Below, in pieces: positions 41,721 to 50,704 of a DNA stretch of 64,000 nucleotides (its first letter is position 1; each line of letters opens with the position of its first letter). The stretch is from NCBI RefSeq assembly GCF_040412085.2, contig NZ_CP115920.1:682001-746000 (forward strand), read 5' to 3'. Made by a program: the position numbers and the translations under genes. The notes under the pieces are model-generated. The model did no database searches. It was not told where the DNA came from and was given only the letters and a program-made list of their open reading frames with translations. This stretch comes from Vibrio sp. CB1-14. GTDB lineage: Bacteria; Pseudomonadota; Gammaproteobacteria; Enterobacterales; Vibrionaceae.

Positions 41721-42947
41721 ATGTTTCATCAAATTCGACAACGCACCATGGGATGGATGACCCACAGTGCCCCAGATACGCTTTATGACCGACAACTGGT
41801 TTGGTTGGCGTTTGGGTTGATGGTGACGGGACTAGTGATGGTAACTTCAGCCTCGTTTCCGATCAGTTCTCGACTGACGGATCAGCCATTCCACTTTATG
41901 TTTCGCCACGCTATCTTTCTGGTATTAGCGCTTGGTACGTCGGCTGTGGTTCTGCAAATCCCTATCGCTAAATGGTTCAAATACAGTACTTATTTGCTAG
42001 CGATATCTATTTTCTTGCTGATTGTTGTACTCGTCGTCGGCAAGTCCGTTAACGGCGCGTCTCGTTGGATACCGCTTGGGCTGTTTAACCTTCAGCCTGC
42101 AGAGGTAGCCAAACTGTCGCTGTTCATCTTCATGTCCGGCTACTTGGTGAGAAAGCAAGACGAGGTCAGGCAGTCGTTTTTTGGCGGCTTTATCAAACCT
42201 ATTATGGTGTTCACCACGTTTGCCATTCTATTGTTGGGACAGCCTGACTTAGGTACCGTGGTGGTGATGCTGGTGACTTTGTTTGGCATGTTGTTTATTG
42301 CTGGTGCCAAATTATCACAGTTTATTGCTCTATTTGTTGCGGGCGTCAGCGCGGTTATAGCGCTGATTTTGGTCGAGCCATACCGAGTAAGACGTGTTAC
42401 TTCGTTTCTAGACCCTTGGGAAGACCCATTTGGCAGCGGCTATCAGCTTACGCAATCACTCATGGCATTTGGCCGTGGTAACTGGATGGGACAAGGGCTT
42501 GGTAACTCAGTGCAAAAATTGGAGTACTTACCAGAAGCGCATACCGACTTTGTATTTGCGGTGCTGGCTGAAGAGCTCGGGTTTGTTGGTGTCGTCTTAG
42601 TATTGATGTTGGTATTTGCACTGGTGATTAAAGCCCTGTATATCGGTAGGCGTGCGTTTGAAAAACAGCAGTTTTTTGGCGGCTATTTGTGTTTTGCCAT
42701 CGGTATTTGGTTTGCGTTTCAAACCTTGGTAAACGTAGGTGCCGCAGCGGGCATGGTGCCAACCAAAGGTCTAACATTGCCACTGATAAGCTATGGTGGC
42801 TCCAGTTTGATTATCATGTCGGTGGCGGTATCGATACTGCTACGAGTAGACCATGAATGTCGACTGCTTCCGGACATTGAACCTGAGCCTGCACCGAGCA
42901 GCGAGCCTGAAACAGATAAGAAAAAGAAACAAGATGAAGAAAAATAA
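41721..42947 (+). CDS. ftsW: Septal peptidoglycan polymerase FtsW
   Basis: FtsW is a SEDS-family glycosyltransferase that polymerises lipid II at the septum with FtsI. About ten spans are visible. The conserved core includes [22 protein letters not shown] (catalytic Asp counterparts lie in the following periplasmic loop), [42 protein letters not shown] and [10 protein letters not shown]. Length 408 (E. coli 414). Its cytoplasmic C-terminal tail is charged ([11 protein letters not shown]). The last 14 bases overlap the murG start. Confidence 0.97.
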   Translation: MFHQIRQRTMGWMTHSAPDTLYDRQLVWLAFGLMVTGLVMVTSASFPISSRLTDQPFHFMFRHAIFLVLALGTSAVVLQIPIAKWFKYSTYLLAISIFLLIVVLVVGKSVNGASRWIPLGLFNLQPAEVAKLSLFIFMSGYLVRKQDEVRQSFFGGFIKPIMVFTTFAILLLGQPDLGTVVVMLVTLFGMLFIAGAKLSQFIALFVAGVSAVIALILVEPYRVRRVTSFLDPWEDPFGSGYQLTQSLMAFGRGNWMGQGLGNSVQKLEYLPEAHTDFVFAVLAEELGFVGVVLVLMLVFALVIKALYIGRRAFEKQQFFGGYLCFAIGIWFAFQTLVNVGAAAGMVPTKGLTLPLISYGGSSLIIMSVAVSILLRVDHECRLLPDIEPEPAPSSEPETDKKKKQDEEK

Positions 42948-43995
42948 ACGCTTAATGGTGATGGCTGGTGGAACTGGCGGTCACGTATTTCCGGGATTGG
43001 CTGTTGCGAAGCGCTTGCAAGAGCAAGGCTGGGAGATCCGTTGGCTTGGCACTGCAGACAGAATGGAAGCAGACTTAGTACCAAAGCACGGGATTGAAAT
43101 TGATTTTATTAAAGTGAAAGGGTTGCGCGGTCAAGGCATTGCTAAACTGATTAAAGCACCGTTTCAGATCATCAGTGCGATTTTTCAAGCGCGCCAACAT
43201 TTAAAGCGCTGGCAACCTGATGCTGTGCTCGGCATGGGGGGCTATGTCAGTGGGCCTGGTGGCATTGCGGCTTGGACTATGGGTATCCCTGTCGTCCTCC
43301 ACGAACAAAATGGCGTCGCGGGACTGACCAACCAGTGGCTTTCCAAAATTGCCAAAAAGGTGTTCCAGGCATTTCCGGGCGCTTTTACTGACGCAGAAGT
43401 GGTAGGGAATCCAGTGCGCCAAGACTTATTAGACATTGAAGCGCCAGAAACACGACTTAACGGCCGTGATGGTGATATTCGAATTTTAGTGATGGGGGGC
43501 AGTCAAGGTGCTCGCATCCTCAATCACACGCTGCCACCAGTCATGGCTGCGCTGGGTGAAGGCTACACGATTCGCCATCAAGCAGGAAAAGGTAGCAAGC
43601 AAGAAGTCGCTGAGCTTTACCAGCAAAACCAAGTTAGTAAGGCTGAGGTGACGGAGTTTATTGATGATGTTAGCGAAGCGTATCAATGGGCAGACCTTGT
43701 GGTTTGTCGCTCCGGTGCACTGACAGTATCCGAGCTTGCTGCAGCCGGCGTTGGCGCTATCTTTATTCCATTTATGCATAAAGATCGTCAGCAGGCGCTT
43801 AATGGCGACCACTTGGTCGACTGCCAGGCTGCGTATATGATTGAGCAGCCCCAATTGAGCGTGGAAAAACTGACTGAACAGATACGTAGCTTAGACCGAA
43901 CGCAGTTAAAAACGCTGGCCATTAATGCCCGACAAGCGGCTAAGCTCGATGCGGATACACGCGTCGCGAAAGAAATTATCGAATTAACAAAATAG
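42934..43995 (+). CDS. murG: UDP-GlcNAc:lipid I GlcNAc transferase
   Basis: MurG adds GlcNAc to lipid I on the inner face of the membrane, giving lipid II. The start [25 protein letters not shown] at 42934 matches the family; an in-frame ATG at 42853 deep inside ftsW would add an unrelated 27 residues. [29 protein letters not shown] and [16 protein letters not shown] are the donor/acceptor motifs. Length 353 (E. coli 355). It overlaps ftsW by 14 bases in a different frame. Confidence 0.97.
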   Translation: MKKNKRLMVMAGGTGGHVFPGLAVAKRLQEQGWEIRWLGTADRMEADLVPKHGIEIDFIKVKGLRGQGIAKLIKAPFQIISAIFQARQHLKRWQPDAVLGMGGYVSGPGGIAAWTMGIPVVLHEQNGVAGLTNQWLSKIAKKVFQAFPGAFTDAEVVGNPVRQDLLDIEAPETRLNGRDGDIRILVMGGSQGARILNHTLPPVMAALGEGYTIRHQAGKGSKQEVAELYQQNQVSKAEVTEFIDDVSEAYQWADLVVCRSGALTVSELAAAGVGAIFIPFMHKDRQQALNGDHLVDCQAAYMIEQPQLSVEKLTEQIRSLDRTQLKTLAINARQAAKLDADTRVAKEIIELTK

Positions 43996-44012
43996 ATTAA
44001 CGAGACAGACTC

Positions 44013-45473
44013 ATGACACAGCAACAAACACCAGACTTAGCGCAGATCCGTGCCTTGATACCTGAAATGAGACGCGTGAAGTGTATTCACTTTGTCGGTA
44101 TCGGCGGCGCGGGTATGAGTGGTATCGCAGAGGTGCTACTGAACGAGGGGTATCAAATTACCGGCTCTGATATTGCTGAGAATGCTGTGACAGCGCGCCT
44201 GACGCAAAAGGGGGCGACTGTCTTTATTGGCCATGCTGCTAGTAATATTGATCTTGCGAGTGTGGTAGTAGTGTCTACTGCGATTGATCCTGAAAACCCT
44301 GAGTTAGTTGCGGCGAAAGAATTGCGAATCCCAGTGGTTCGCCGTGCTGAAATGCTTGCTGAGCTGATGCGTTTTAGACATGGTATTGCCGTTGCGGGGA
44401 CGCACGGAAAAACCACGACCACAGCGCTGGTTACGCAAATCTATTCAGAAGCGGGCATGGATCCAACCTTCGTTAACGGTGGCTTGGTGAAAAGTGCCGG
44501 CACGAATGCCCGCTTGGGCTCAAGCCGTATCCTGATTGCCGAAGCTGATGAAAGTGATGCGTCGTTCCTACACCTTCAACCAATGGTCAGCATCGTCACC
44601 AATATTGAAGCTGACCACATGGATACCTATGGTGGTGATTTCGATACGCTCAAACAGACCTTTATCGACTTTTTACATAACCTGCCGTTTTACGGACAGG
44701 CCGTAATGTGTGTTGACGACCCAGTGGTTCGTGAGCTGATTCCAAGTGTTAGTCGTCAAGTGATTACTTACGGTTTTTCAGAGGATGCGGACGTACGTAT
44801 TGAGAATTATCGCCAAGAAGGGCAGCAAGGTAAGTTTACCGTTGTCAGAAAAGGCCGAGATAATCTTGAGATTACCCTGAATATTCCGGGAGAACACAAT
44901 GCGTTGAATGCGTCTGCTGCTATTGCTGTCGCGACCGAAGATAATATTAGTGATGAGGCCATCGTTAAGGCGATGCTTGGTACTGAAGGTACAGGACGTC
45001 GTTTCGAGCATTTAGGCGAATTTGAAACGGGTAATGGCCGTGTCATGTTGGTCGACGATTATGGTCACCATCCAACAGAAGTGGACGTCACCATCAAAGC
45101 GGCGCGTAATGGTTGGGCGGATAAACGACTGGTGATGGTGTTCCAACCGCACCGTTATAGCCGTACTCGTGACCTTTACGATGATTTTGCCAATGTACTG
45201 GAGCAGGTAGATGTACTGGTGATGCTGGATGTGTATTCGGCTGGAGAAGCTCCAATTGTTGGCGCTGATGGCCGCTCACTGTGCCGTACTATTCGTACTC
45301 GCGGCAAGCTTGATCCAGTTTTTGTTCCAGAAATGAATGGTTTACCATCAGTTTTATCCAATCTTTTGCAAGATGGCGACTTAGTCTTGACGCAAGGTGC
45401 TGGTGATATTGGTAAAGTGGCTAAGCAGCTTGAGAAGATGAAGTTAGATATCCAAGTGATGCAAAATAGCTAG
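44013..45473 (+). CDS. murC: UDP-MurNAc:L-alanine ligase
   Basis: MurC begins stem-peptide synthesis by adding L-alanine. It has [20 protein letters not shown] (nucleotide-sugar fold), [12 protein letters not shown] (ATP), [12 protein letters not shown], and [10 protein letters not shown]. Length 486 (E. coli 491). CGAGA lies upstream of the ATG. Unlike E. coli, ddlB does not follow. Instead a terminator-like hairpin comes 35 bases after the stop, making murC the last gene of the rsmH-to-murC unit. Confidence 0.97.
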   Translation: MTQQQTPDLAQIRALIPEMRRVKCIHFVGIGGAGMSGIAEVLLNEGYQITGSDIAENAVTARLTQKGATVFIGHAASNIDLASVVVVSTAIDPENPELVAAKELRIPVVRRAEMLAELMRFRHGIAVAGTHGKTTTTALVTQIYSEAGMDPTFVNGGLVKSAGTNARLGSSRILIAEADESDASFLHLQPMVSIVTNIEADHMDTYGGDFDTLKQTFIDFLHNLPFYGQAVMCVDDPVVRELIPSVSRQVITYGFSEDADVRIENYRQEGQQGKFTVVRKGRDNLEITLNIPGEHNALNASAAIAVATEDNISDEAIVKAMLGTEGTGRRFEHLGEFETGNGRVMLVDDYGHHPTEVDVTIKAARNGWADKRLVMVFQPHRYSRTRDLYDDFANVLEQVDVLVMLDVYSAGEAPIVGADGRSLCRTIRTRGKLDPVFVPEMNGLPSVLSNLLQDGDLVLTQGAGDIGKVAKQLEKMKLDIQVMQNS

Positions 45474-45508
45474 TTTCTCGATTTTCGAGTGTATTGAATA
45501 ATTTATGA

Positions 45509-45555
45509 GTTCGAATGAGCGATACAGTGAATTGATCGCCCATCCGAACTTTTTT
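45509..45555 (+). terminator. Terminator between murC and ftsQ
   Basis: A stem of three blocks, GTTCG/CGAAC, ATG/CAT and GCGAT/ATCGC, has A-C mismatches between blocks. An 11-base loop and six T follow the rule for intrinsic terminators. It would end or reduce transcription from the upstream cluster. Confidence 0.65.
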
Positions 45556-45598
45556 GTTGTTTCAGTGCGCAAAAGCCTAGTTTTCTTGGGTTGAGTGT

Positions 45599-45626
45599 TT
45601 GATAGTTTGATATTGATTAGTATAAT
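45599..45626 (+). promoter_or_regulatory. Strong predicted sigma-70 promoter of ftsQ-ftsA-ftsZ
   Basis: TTGATA (45599-45604), 16-base spacer and a perfect TATAAT (45621-45626), about 85 bases before the ftsQ start. The remaining gap sequence is AT-rich and shows no ORF. Confidence 0.75.
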
Positions 45627-45709
45627 CGTTAGGTTAAGACCATTAGATTAGACTCTTATTCCACTATCTTAAGGAAAGGCGAAGAGAAGTTAATAAGGGA
45701 CCAAAGAGT

Positions 45710-46501
45710 TTGACTGAAACTTCAGACAGCAGTGTAGAGCAAACGCGTCGAGCTTCCATGTTTTCACAACACGGGATCGGGGCGATTTTTTTATTTGCAG
45801 TGATCGCAGTCATCGGTTCAACGCTTTATTCCACCATTAGCTGGATGTGGGACGACCAGCGCCTTCCATTATCTAAGATAGTGCTACAAGGGGATCTAAC
45901 TCATGTAGGTGCTAAAGATGTGCAGCATGCCTTTGCCAATTTGGAACATATTGGGACCTTCATGTCTCAAGATATCGATGTTCTTCAGCAAAGTGTTGAG
46001 CAAATTCCGTGGGTCTCGCAAGCATCGGTACGTAAACAGTGGCCAGATACAGTTAAGGTGTTTTTGACCGAGTACCAGGCTAGCGCAATTTGGAATGGCA
46101 TCGATATGCTTGATATTCATGGTGTCGTGTTCAGCGGTGATGTTTCTGTGATTGAAGAACAGAAAGTGAAACTGTATGGCCCGATGGGTACTGAACGCTT
46201 TGTGTTGGATACTTATCGTGATAGCAATGCCAAGTTAGCGAGTTTAGGGCTAGCCATATCTTCGTTAGTGTTGAATGAGCGCCGGGCATGGCAAGTGATC
46301 CTAGATAACGGGATCCGTCTAGAGCTAGGCAAAGATGCACTTGATGAGCGCTTGCAGCGTTTTATCTCTTTGTATCGCGAACTGGGTGACAAGGTATCTC
46401 AAATCAGTTACATCGATTTGCGATATGACACAGGTGCAGCCGTCGGTTGGTTTCCTGCTGAAATGACAGCAGAAGGTAATCTTACGGAGTCGGCAGGGTA
46501 A
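45710..46501 (+). CDS. ftsQ: Cell division protein FtsQ
   Basis: FtsQ is a bitopic divisome scaffold that links FtsA-side and periplasmic proteins and holds the FtsBL pair. Residues 1-20 are cytoplasmic, followed by one span (about 23-42: GIGAIFLFAVIAVIGSTLYS). The POTRA domain has ISKIVLQGDLTHVGAKDVQHAF-like sequence and WVSQASVRKQWPDTVKV. The beta domain ends in YDTGAAVGWF. Length 263 (E. coli 276). The start codon is TTG with AAGGGA nine bases upstream; the next ATG lies 16 codons in, too near the span. It is the first gene after a strong promoter. Confidence 0.94.
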   Translation: MTETSDSSVEQTRRASMFSQHGIGAIFLFAVIAVIGSTLYSTISWMWDDQRLPLSKIVLQGDLTHVGAKDVQHAFANLEHIGTFMSQDIDVLQQSVEQIPWVSQASVRKQWPDTVKVFLTEYQASAIWNGIDMLDIHGVVFSGDVSVIEEQKVKLYGPMGTERFVLDTYRDSNAKLASLGLAISSLVLNERRAWQVILDNGIRLELGKDALDERLQRFISLYRELGDKVSQISYIDLRYDTGAAVGWFPAEMTAEGNLTESAG

Positions 46502-46617
46502 CTGGTTTTATGTATCGATAGGCATTAGCGTATCGATACTTAAGTTCAGTTAGGAATTGGGCAACCAAAGCGAGTTGTTCTCTGGGATTTGAGATAGCAA
46601 AACATAAGAGAGTACAG

Positions 46618-47880
46618 ATGACGAAGACCACGGATGACAATATTATTGTCGGTCTTGATATTGGCACTGCGACCGTATCTGCGCTAGTCGGCGAAGTTTT
46701 GCCGGACGGGCAGGTAAATATCATTGGTGCAGGTTCTAGTCCTTCTCGCGGAATGGACAAAGGTGGCGTTAACGACCTTGAGTCAGTGGTTAAATCCGTG
46801 CAACGTGCTGTCGATCAGGCTGAGCTGATGGCGGAATGCCAGATCAGCAGCGTGTTTATCTCACTTTCTGGTAAGCATATTGCGAGTCGAATTGAAAAGG
46901 GCATGGGAACCATTTCTGAGGAAGAAGTGTCACAAGATGATATGGACAGGGCGATTCATACCGCTAAATCCATAAAAATTGGTGATGAACAGCGCATTCT
47001 TCATGTGATTCCTCAGGAATTTACCATAGACTATCAAGAGGGTATTAAAAACCCGCTTGGACTGTCTGGGGTTCGAATGGAAGTGAGTGTTCATTTGATC
47101 TCTTGTCATAACGACATGGCAAGAAACATCATTAAAGCGGTAGAACGCTGTGGACTCAAAGTCGAACAACTGGTTTTCTCTGGTCTGGCATCAAGTAATG
47201 CTGTGATCACCGAAGACGAGCGCGAGCTTGGTGTTTGCGTGGTTGACATTGGCGCTGGCACTATGGATATCTCCATCTGGACTGGCGGAGCACTGAGACA
47301 CACTGAAGTGTTCTCTTATGCTGGCAATGCGGTGACCAGTGATATCGCTTTTGCTTTCGGTACACCTTTGAGTGATGCTGAAGAAATCAAAGTGAAGTAT
47401 GGCTGTGCACTGAGTGAACTGGTGAGTAAAGACGATACAGTGAACGTTCCAAGCGTTGGCGGTCGTCCATCACGCAGTTTACAACGTCAAACATTGGCAG
47501 AAGTGATAGAACCGCGCTATACAGAATTAATGGGACTTGTTAATCAAACCATTGATAATGTTCAAGCTAAACTTAGAGAGAACGGTGTGAAGCACCATCT
47601 CGCAGCAGGTGTCGTCTTAACCGGCGGTGCAGCACAAATTGAAGGGGTTGTGGAGTGCGCTGAACGTGTATTCCGTAACCAGGTTCGTGTAGGCAAGCCT
47701 CTAGAGGTGAGTGGCCTTACGGACTATGTAAAAGAGCCGTATCATTCTACGGCCGTTGGATTACTTCATTACGCAAGAGACAGTCAGATTAATGACGACA
47801 ATGATTATAACGAACCAAAGCGTCAATCGGTGTCGACAATCTTTGGTAAGTTGCGTAACTGGATACAAAAAGAGTTTTAA
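46618..47880 (+). CDS. ftsA: Cell division protein FtsA
   Basis: FtsA is an actin-fold ATPase that tethers FtsZ filaments to the membrane through a C-terminal amphipathic helix. The actin motifs are IVGLDIGTATVSALVGE, VVDIGAGTMDISIW and LTGGAAQIEG. The SHS2/1C domain lies about 85-165. The terminal helix is FGKLRNWIQKEF. Length is 420, as in E. coli. It follows ftsQ by 116 bases, longer than in E. coli, where the genes overlap. No clear terminator or promoter was seen in that gap. Confidence 0.97.
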   Translation: MTKTTDDNIIVGLDIGTATVSALVGEVLPDGQVNIIGAGSSPSRGMDKGGVNDLESVVKSVQRAVDQAELMAECQISSVFISLSGKHIASRIEKGMGTISEEEVSQDDMDRAIHTAKSIKIGDEQRILHVIPQEFTIDYQEGIKNPLGLSGVRMEVSVHLISCHNDMARNIIKAVERCGLKVEQLVFSGLASSNAVITEDERELGVCVVDIGAGTMDISIWTGGALRHTEVFSYAGNAVTSDIAFAFGTPLSDAEEIKVKYGCALSELVSKDDTVNVPSVGGRPSRSLQRQTLAEVIEPRYTELMGLVNQTIDNVQAKLRENGVKHHLAAGVVLTGGAAQIEGVVECAERVFRNQVRVGKPLEVSGLTDYVKEPYHSTAVGLLHYARDSQINDDNDYNEPKRQSVSTIFGKLRNWIQKEF

Positions 47881-47909
47881 CCTGAGTTGCAGGAAAACGG
47901 AGATAACAA

Positions 47910-49136
47910 ATGTTTGAACCGATGATGGAAATGTCTGACGAAGCTGTCATTAAAGTAGTGGGTGTAGGCGGTGGCGGTGGTAACGCTGTAGAACACATGG
48001 TACGTGAGTCAATCGAAGGGGTTGATTTCATTAGTGTTAATACCGATGCTCAAGCACTACGCAAAACGAGCATCAACCACGTTATTCAAATTGGCGGCGA
48101 TATCACAAAAGGCTTGGGCGCGGGTGCAAACCCTCAAGTTGGACGTGATGCAGCTCTTGAAGACAAAGAAAGAATTAAAGAAAGCATTACTGGTGCCGAT
48201 ATGGTATTTATCGCAGCTGGTATGGGCGGTGGTACCGGAACCGGTGCAGCTCCAGTAATTGCTGAAGTCGCGAAAGAGTTAGGCATTCTTACCGTCGCAG
48301 TGGTCACGAAACCATTTAGCTTCGAAGGTAAAAAGCGTCTTTTATTCGCAGAGCAAGGTATTGAAGAGTTATCAAAGCACGTTGACTCTTTGATCACGAT
48401 TCCAAACGAAAAGCTTCTGAAAGTACTAGGCCGTGGCGTTACGCTACTGGAAGCGTTTGCAAGTGCAAACGACGTACTGAAGAATGCGGTTCAAGGTATC
48501 GCAGAATTGATTACTCGCCCAGGCATGATTAACGTCGACTTTGCGGACGTACGTACCGTGATGTCAGAGATGGGTCATGCAATGATGGGTAGCGGTGTTG
48601 CTAAAGGTGAAGATCGTGCAGAAGAAGCGGCAGAGATGGCAATTTCTAGCCCACTTCTAGAAGACATCGATCTAGCAGGTGCACGTGGTGTGCTTGTGAA
48701 CATCACTGCTGGTCTTGATATGCGTCTAGACGAATTCGAGACGGTTGGTAACACAGTGAAAGCCTTTGCGTCTGACAATGCAACGGTTGTTATCGGTACT
48801 TCTCTAGACCCAGACATGAGCGACGAAATTCGCGTGACTGTGGTTGCGACGGGTATTGGCAACGAACGTAAGCCAGATATTACGCTAGTCGCAGGCGGTA
48901 AAACGCCAGTGACGGCAAGTCAGCCCCAACAGTCAACTCAAGCACCAGCTGCAAAAGTAGAGGACAAGGTGGCACAATCTTTGCCTGTAAATAATCAGGA
49001 GAAGGTTGAGGTGAACACGCCGAATACTGCAAGCTCTGCACCTGTGTCGAGCGGCAATACCAGCGCAGCACCTAAGCCTGAGAAGGAAAGTGGCTACTTA
49101 GACATTCCAGCATTTTTGCGTCGTCAGGCAGATTGA
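47910..49136 (+). CDS. ftsZ: Cell division GTPase FtsZ
   Basis: FtsZ is the tubulin homologue that forms the Z-ring. The GTP loop is [13 protein letters not shown] near residues 105-117. NTDAQAL and the T7 synergy loop NVDFADV (catalytic Asp) are intact. A Gln/Ser/Pro/Ala-rich linker (about 318-392) leads to the conserved C-terminal peptide [11 protein letters not shown], which binds FtsA and ZipA. Length 408 (E. coli 383), the difference being the linker. The Shine-Dalgarno is GGAAAACGGAGA. It is the third gene of the ftsQAZ unit. Confidence 0.98.
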   Translation: MFEPMMEMSDEAVIKVVGVGGGGGNAVEHMVRESIEGVDFISVNTDAQALRKTSINHVIQIGGDITKGLGAGANPQVGRDAALEDKERIKESITGADMVFIAAGMGGGTGTGAAPVIAEVAKELGILTVAVVTKPFSFEGKKRLLFAEQGIEELSKHVDSLITIPNEKLLKVLGRGVTLLEAFASANDVLKNAVQGIAELITRPGMINVDFADVRTVMSEMGHAMMGSGVAKGEDRAEEAAEMAISSPLLEDIDLAGARGVLVNITAGLDMRLDEFETVGNTVKAFASDNATVVIGTSLDPDMSDEIRVTVVATGIGNERKPDITLVAGGKTPVTASQPQQSTQAPAAKVEDKVAQSLPVNNQEKVEVNTPNTASSAPVSSGNTSAAPKPEKESGYLDIPAFLRRQAD

Positions 49137-49150
49137 TAATCTGCGTGAAT

Positions 49151-49178
49151 TTGACATAGCTCAAATTTCTGGTAGGAT
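49151..49178 (+). promoter_or_regulatory. Possible sigma-70 promoter of lpxC
   Basis: TTGACA (49151-49156), 16 bases, TAGGAT (49173-49178), about 57 bases before the lpxC ATG in the ftsZ-lpxC gap. The -35 is perfect and the -10 keeps the outer TA..AT. Confidence 0.5.
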
Positions 49179-49234
49179 TCGCGGTTGGTTACATAATCAA
49201 CCGTGATATGTAGCGTAGATTAAGAGGTTTGTAG

Positions 49235-50152
49235 ATGATCAGACAACGTACGCTTAAAGAAATAGTGACTACTGTAGGAGTGGGTCTCCACTCTGGCCGT
49301 AAAGTAACACTAACTTTGCGTCCTGCGGCTGCGAATACTGGTGTTGTATACCGTCGTACTGACGTGAATCCGCCTGTGGATTTCCCTGCGGATCCTCTTT
49401 CTGTACGTGACACTATGTTATGTACTGCGCTTGTTAACGATGAAGGCATCCGTATTTCTACGGTTGAGCACCTAAATGCGGCTCTGGCTGGCATGGGTAT
49501 CGATAACATTATCGTTGAAGTTGATGCACCTGAGATCCCAATTATGGATGGTAGCGCAAGCCCATTCGTATACCTGCTACAACAAGCGGGCATTGAGACT
49601 CAAAATGCACCAAAACGATTCATTCGTATCAAGAAAACTGTACGTTTTGAAGATGGTGACAAGTGGGCTGAGTTCCGTCCATTTAACGGCTTCCGCATGG
49701 ATTTCGAGATTGATTTCAACCATCCTGCAATTGATGCAGATGAGCAGCACTTACTGTTCGATTTTTCTTCACAAGGCTTTGTGAAAGAGATTTCTCGTGC
49801 AAGAACGTTTGGCTTCATGCGTGACATCGAATATCTGCAATCTAAGAACCTTGCGCTTGGCGGAAGTTTTGATAATGCAATCGTACTTGATGACTACCGT
49901 ATTCTTAATGAAGATGGCCTTCGTTTTGATAATGAGTTTGTGACTCATAAAGTTTTAGATGCGATTGGTGACCTTTATATGGCAGGTCATGCCATCATTG
50001 GTGAGTTTGCTGCTTACAAATCTGGCCACGGCTTGAACAACCAACTGCTTCGTGCGGTACTGGCGGATCAAGAAGCGTGGGAGTGGACGACCTTTGAAGA
50101 AAAAGAAGGTTCTCCAGTTGCGTTTGCAGATCCGAGCATGGTTTTGGCGTAA
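49235..50152 (+). CDS. lpxC: UDP-3-O-acyl-N-acetylglucosamine deacetylase
   Basis: LpxC catalyses the committed step of lipid A synthesis with zinc. It opens [36 protein letters not shown] carries one zinc histidine; [11 protein letters not shown] and the [11 protein letters not shown] segment (zinc His and Asp) follow. GHGLNNQLL carries the catalytic His. Length is 305, the same as E. coli. The C-terminus ends FADPSMVLA, with the small hydrophobic residues that FtsH recognises in E. coli LpxC (LAXXXXXAVLA) only partly matched. A terminator follows. Confidence 0.97.
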   Translation: MIRQRTLKEIVTTVGVGLHSGRKVTLTLRPAAANTGVVYRRTDVNPPVDFPADPLSVRDTMLCTALVNDEGIRISTVEHLNAALAGMGIDNIIVEVDAPEIPIMDGSASPFVYLLQQAGIETQNAPKRFIRIKKTVRFEDGDKWAEFRPFNGFRMDFEIDFNHPAIDADEQHLLFDFSSQGFVKEISRARTFGFMRDIEYLQSKNLALGGSFDNAIVLDDYRILNEDGLRFDNEFVTHKVLDAIGDLYMAGHAIIGEFAAYKSGHGLNNQLLRAVLADQEAWEWTTFEEKEGSPVAFADPSMVLA

Positions 50153-50171
50153 TCCAATCCTCCTCATTGAG

Positions 50172-50200
50172 AAAAATCAGGCCTAGCGCCTGATTTTTTT
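50172..50200 (+). terminator. Rho-independent terminator after lpxC
   Basis: AAAAATCAGGC / GCCTGATTTTT stem with a 5-base loop and T-run, 20 bases after the lpxC stop. Confidence 0.9.
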
Positions 50201-50253
50201 GTATCTGTGATTTGGCTTTTTAGTTTGAATCGCTTTCGCAAATTGAGAGTCAA

Positions 50254-50505
50254 TTAGGTGGCAAAAGCTTGCCAAGTACTTTCAGGATCGCGACGATCTC
50301 TTGCCGATCGTAGGGATCTTTCCTCGATATTTACCTCAACCACTTCGGCGAAATACTAAAGTAGGCGGCGTTTACGCAGTTTAAGTTTGCAAATTTGAGC
50401 GGCGCTATCTTTATCAAATGCCGTTCTTTTCAGCGACAATATCCACCTTATAGCGGGTTTATTCTTCAAAACTTCCAAACACATCAAACTAATTACGGTT
50501 AGTTT
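50254..50505 (-). repeat. Putative Vibrio-type intergenic element with minus-strand coding traces
   Basis: The 505-base gap between the lpxC terminator and secA holds no secM and no dciA. On the minus strand, an ATG at 50484 opens 42 codons (MCLEVLKNKPAIRW..., basic end LRKRRLL) to TAG at 50356. The same frame then stays open to 50254 (YFAEVVEV...WQAFAT). The element is flanked by an inverted repeat AAACTAA/TTAGTTT (50486-50505) at one side and TGGCAA/TTGCCA (50259-50274) near the other. An inner ACGATC/GATCGT hairpin lies at 50293-50311. Small hypothetical proteins of this kind recur in Vibrio genomes to my recollection; the repeat status is inferred. The remainder (50506-50704) shows nothing definite. 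Confidence 0.4.
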
Positions 50506-50704
50506 CGATAGATGCTTGGTTGTTGGGTCAAAAATTCCTTAAACTATGTGCCATTAATTGGTATGTCTGCCTTGAATTCTAGCCGCTTGAACTCAATATC
50601 AGTTGGTATAGATTTTATCTCAGTTAGGTCGCTTGGCCTTAGTAGAGACAGAAGGCAATTTTAATAGGTCGAAATGATCTAATGGTAGAGAGAACAAAAA
50701 CACA

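Noticed and set aside
42853..42933. murG start inside ftsW
   Set aside because: The added 27 residues are a shadow of the ftsW C-terminus; MurG homology starts at 42934.
50200..50704. secM or dciA between lpxC and secA
   Set aside because: No signal peptide with arrest-like ending and no DciA-like sequence could be read in any frame.
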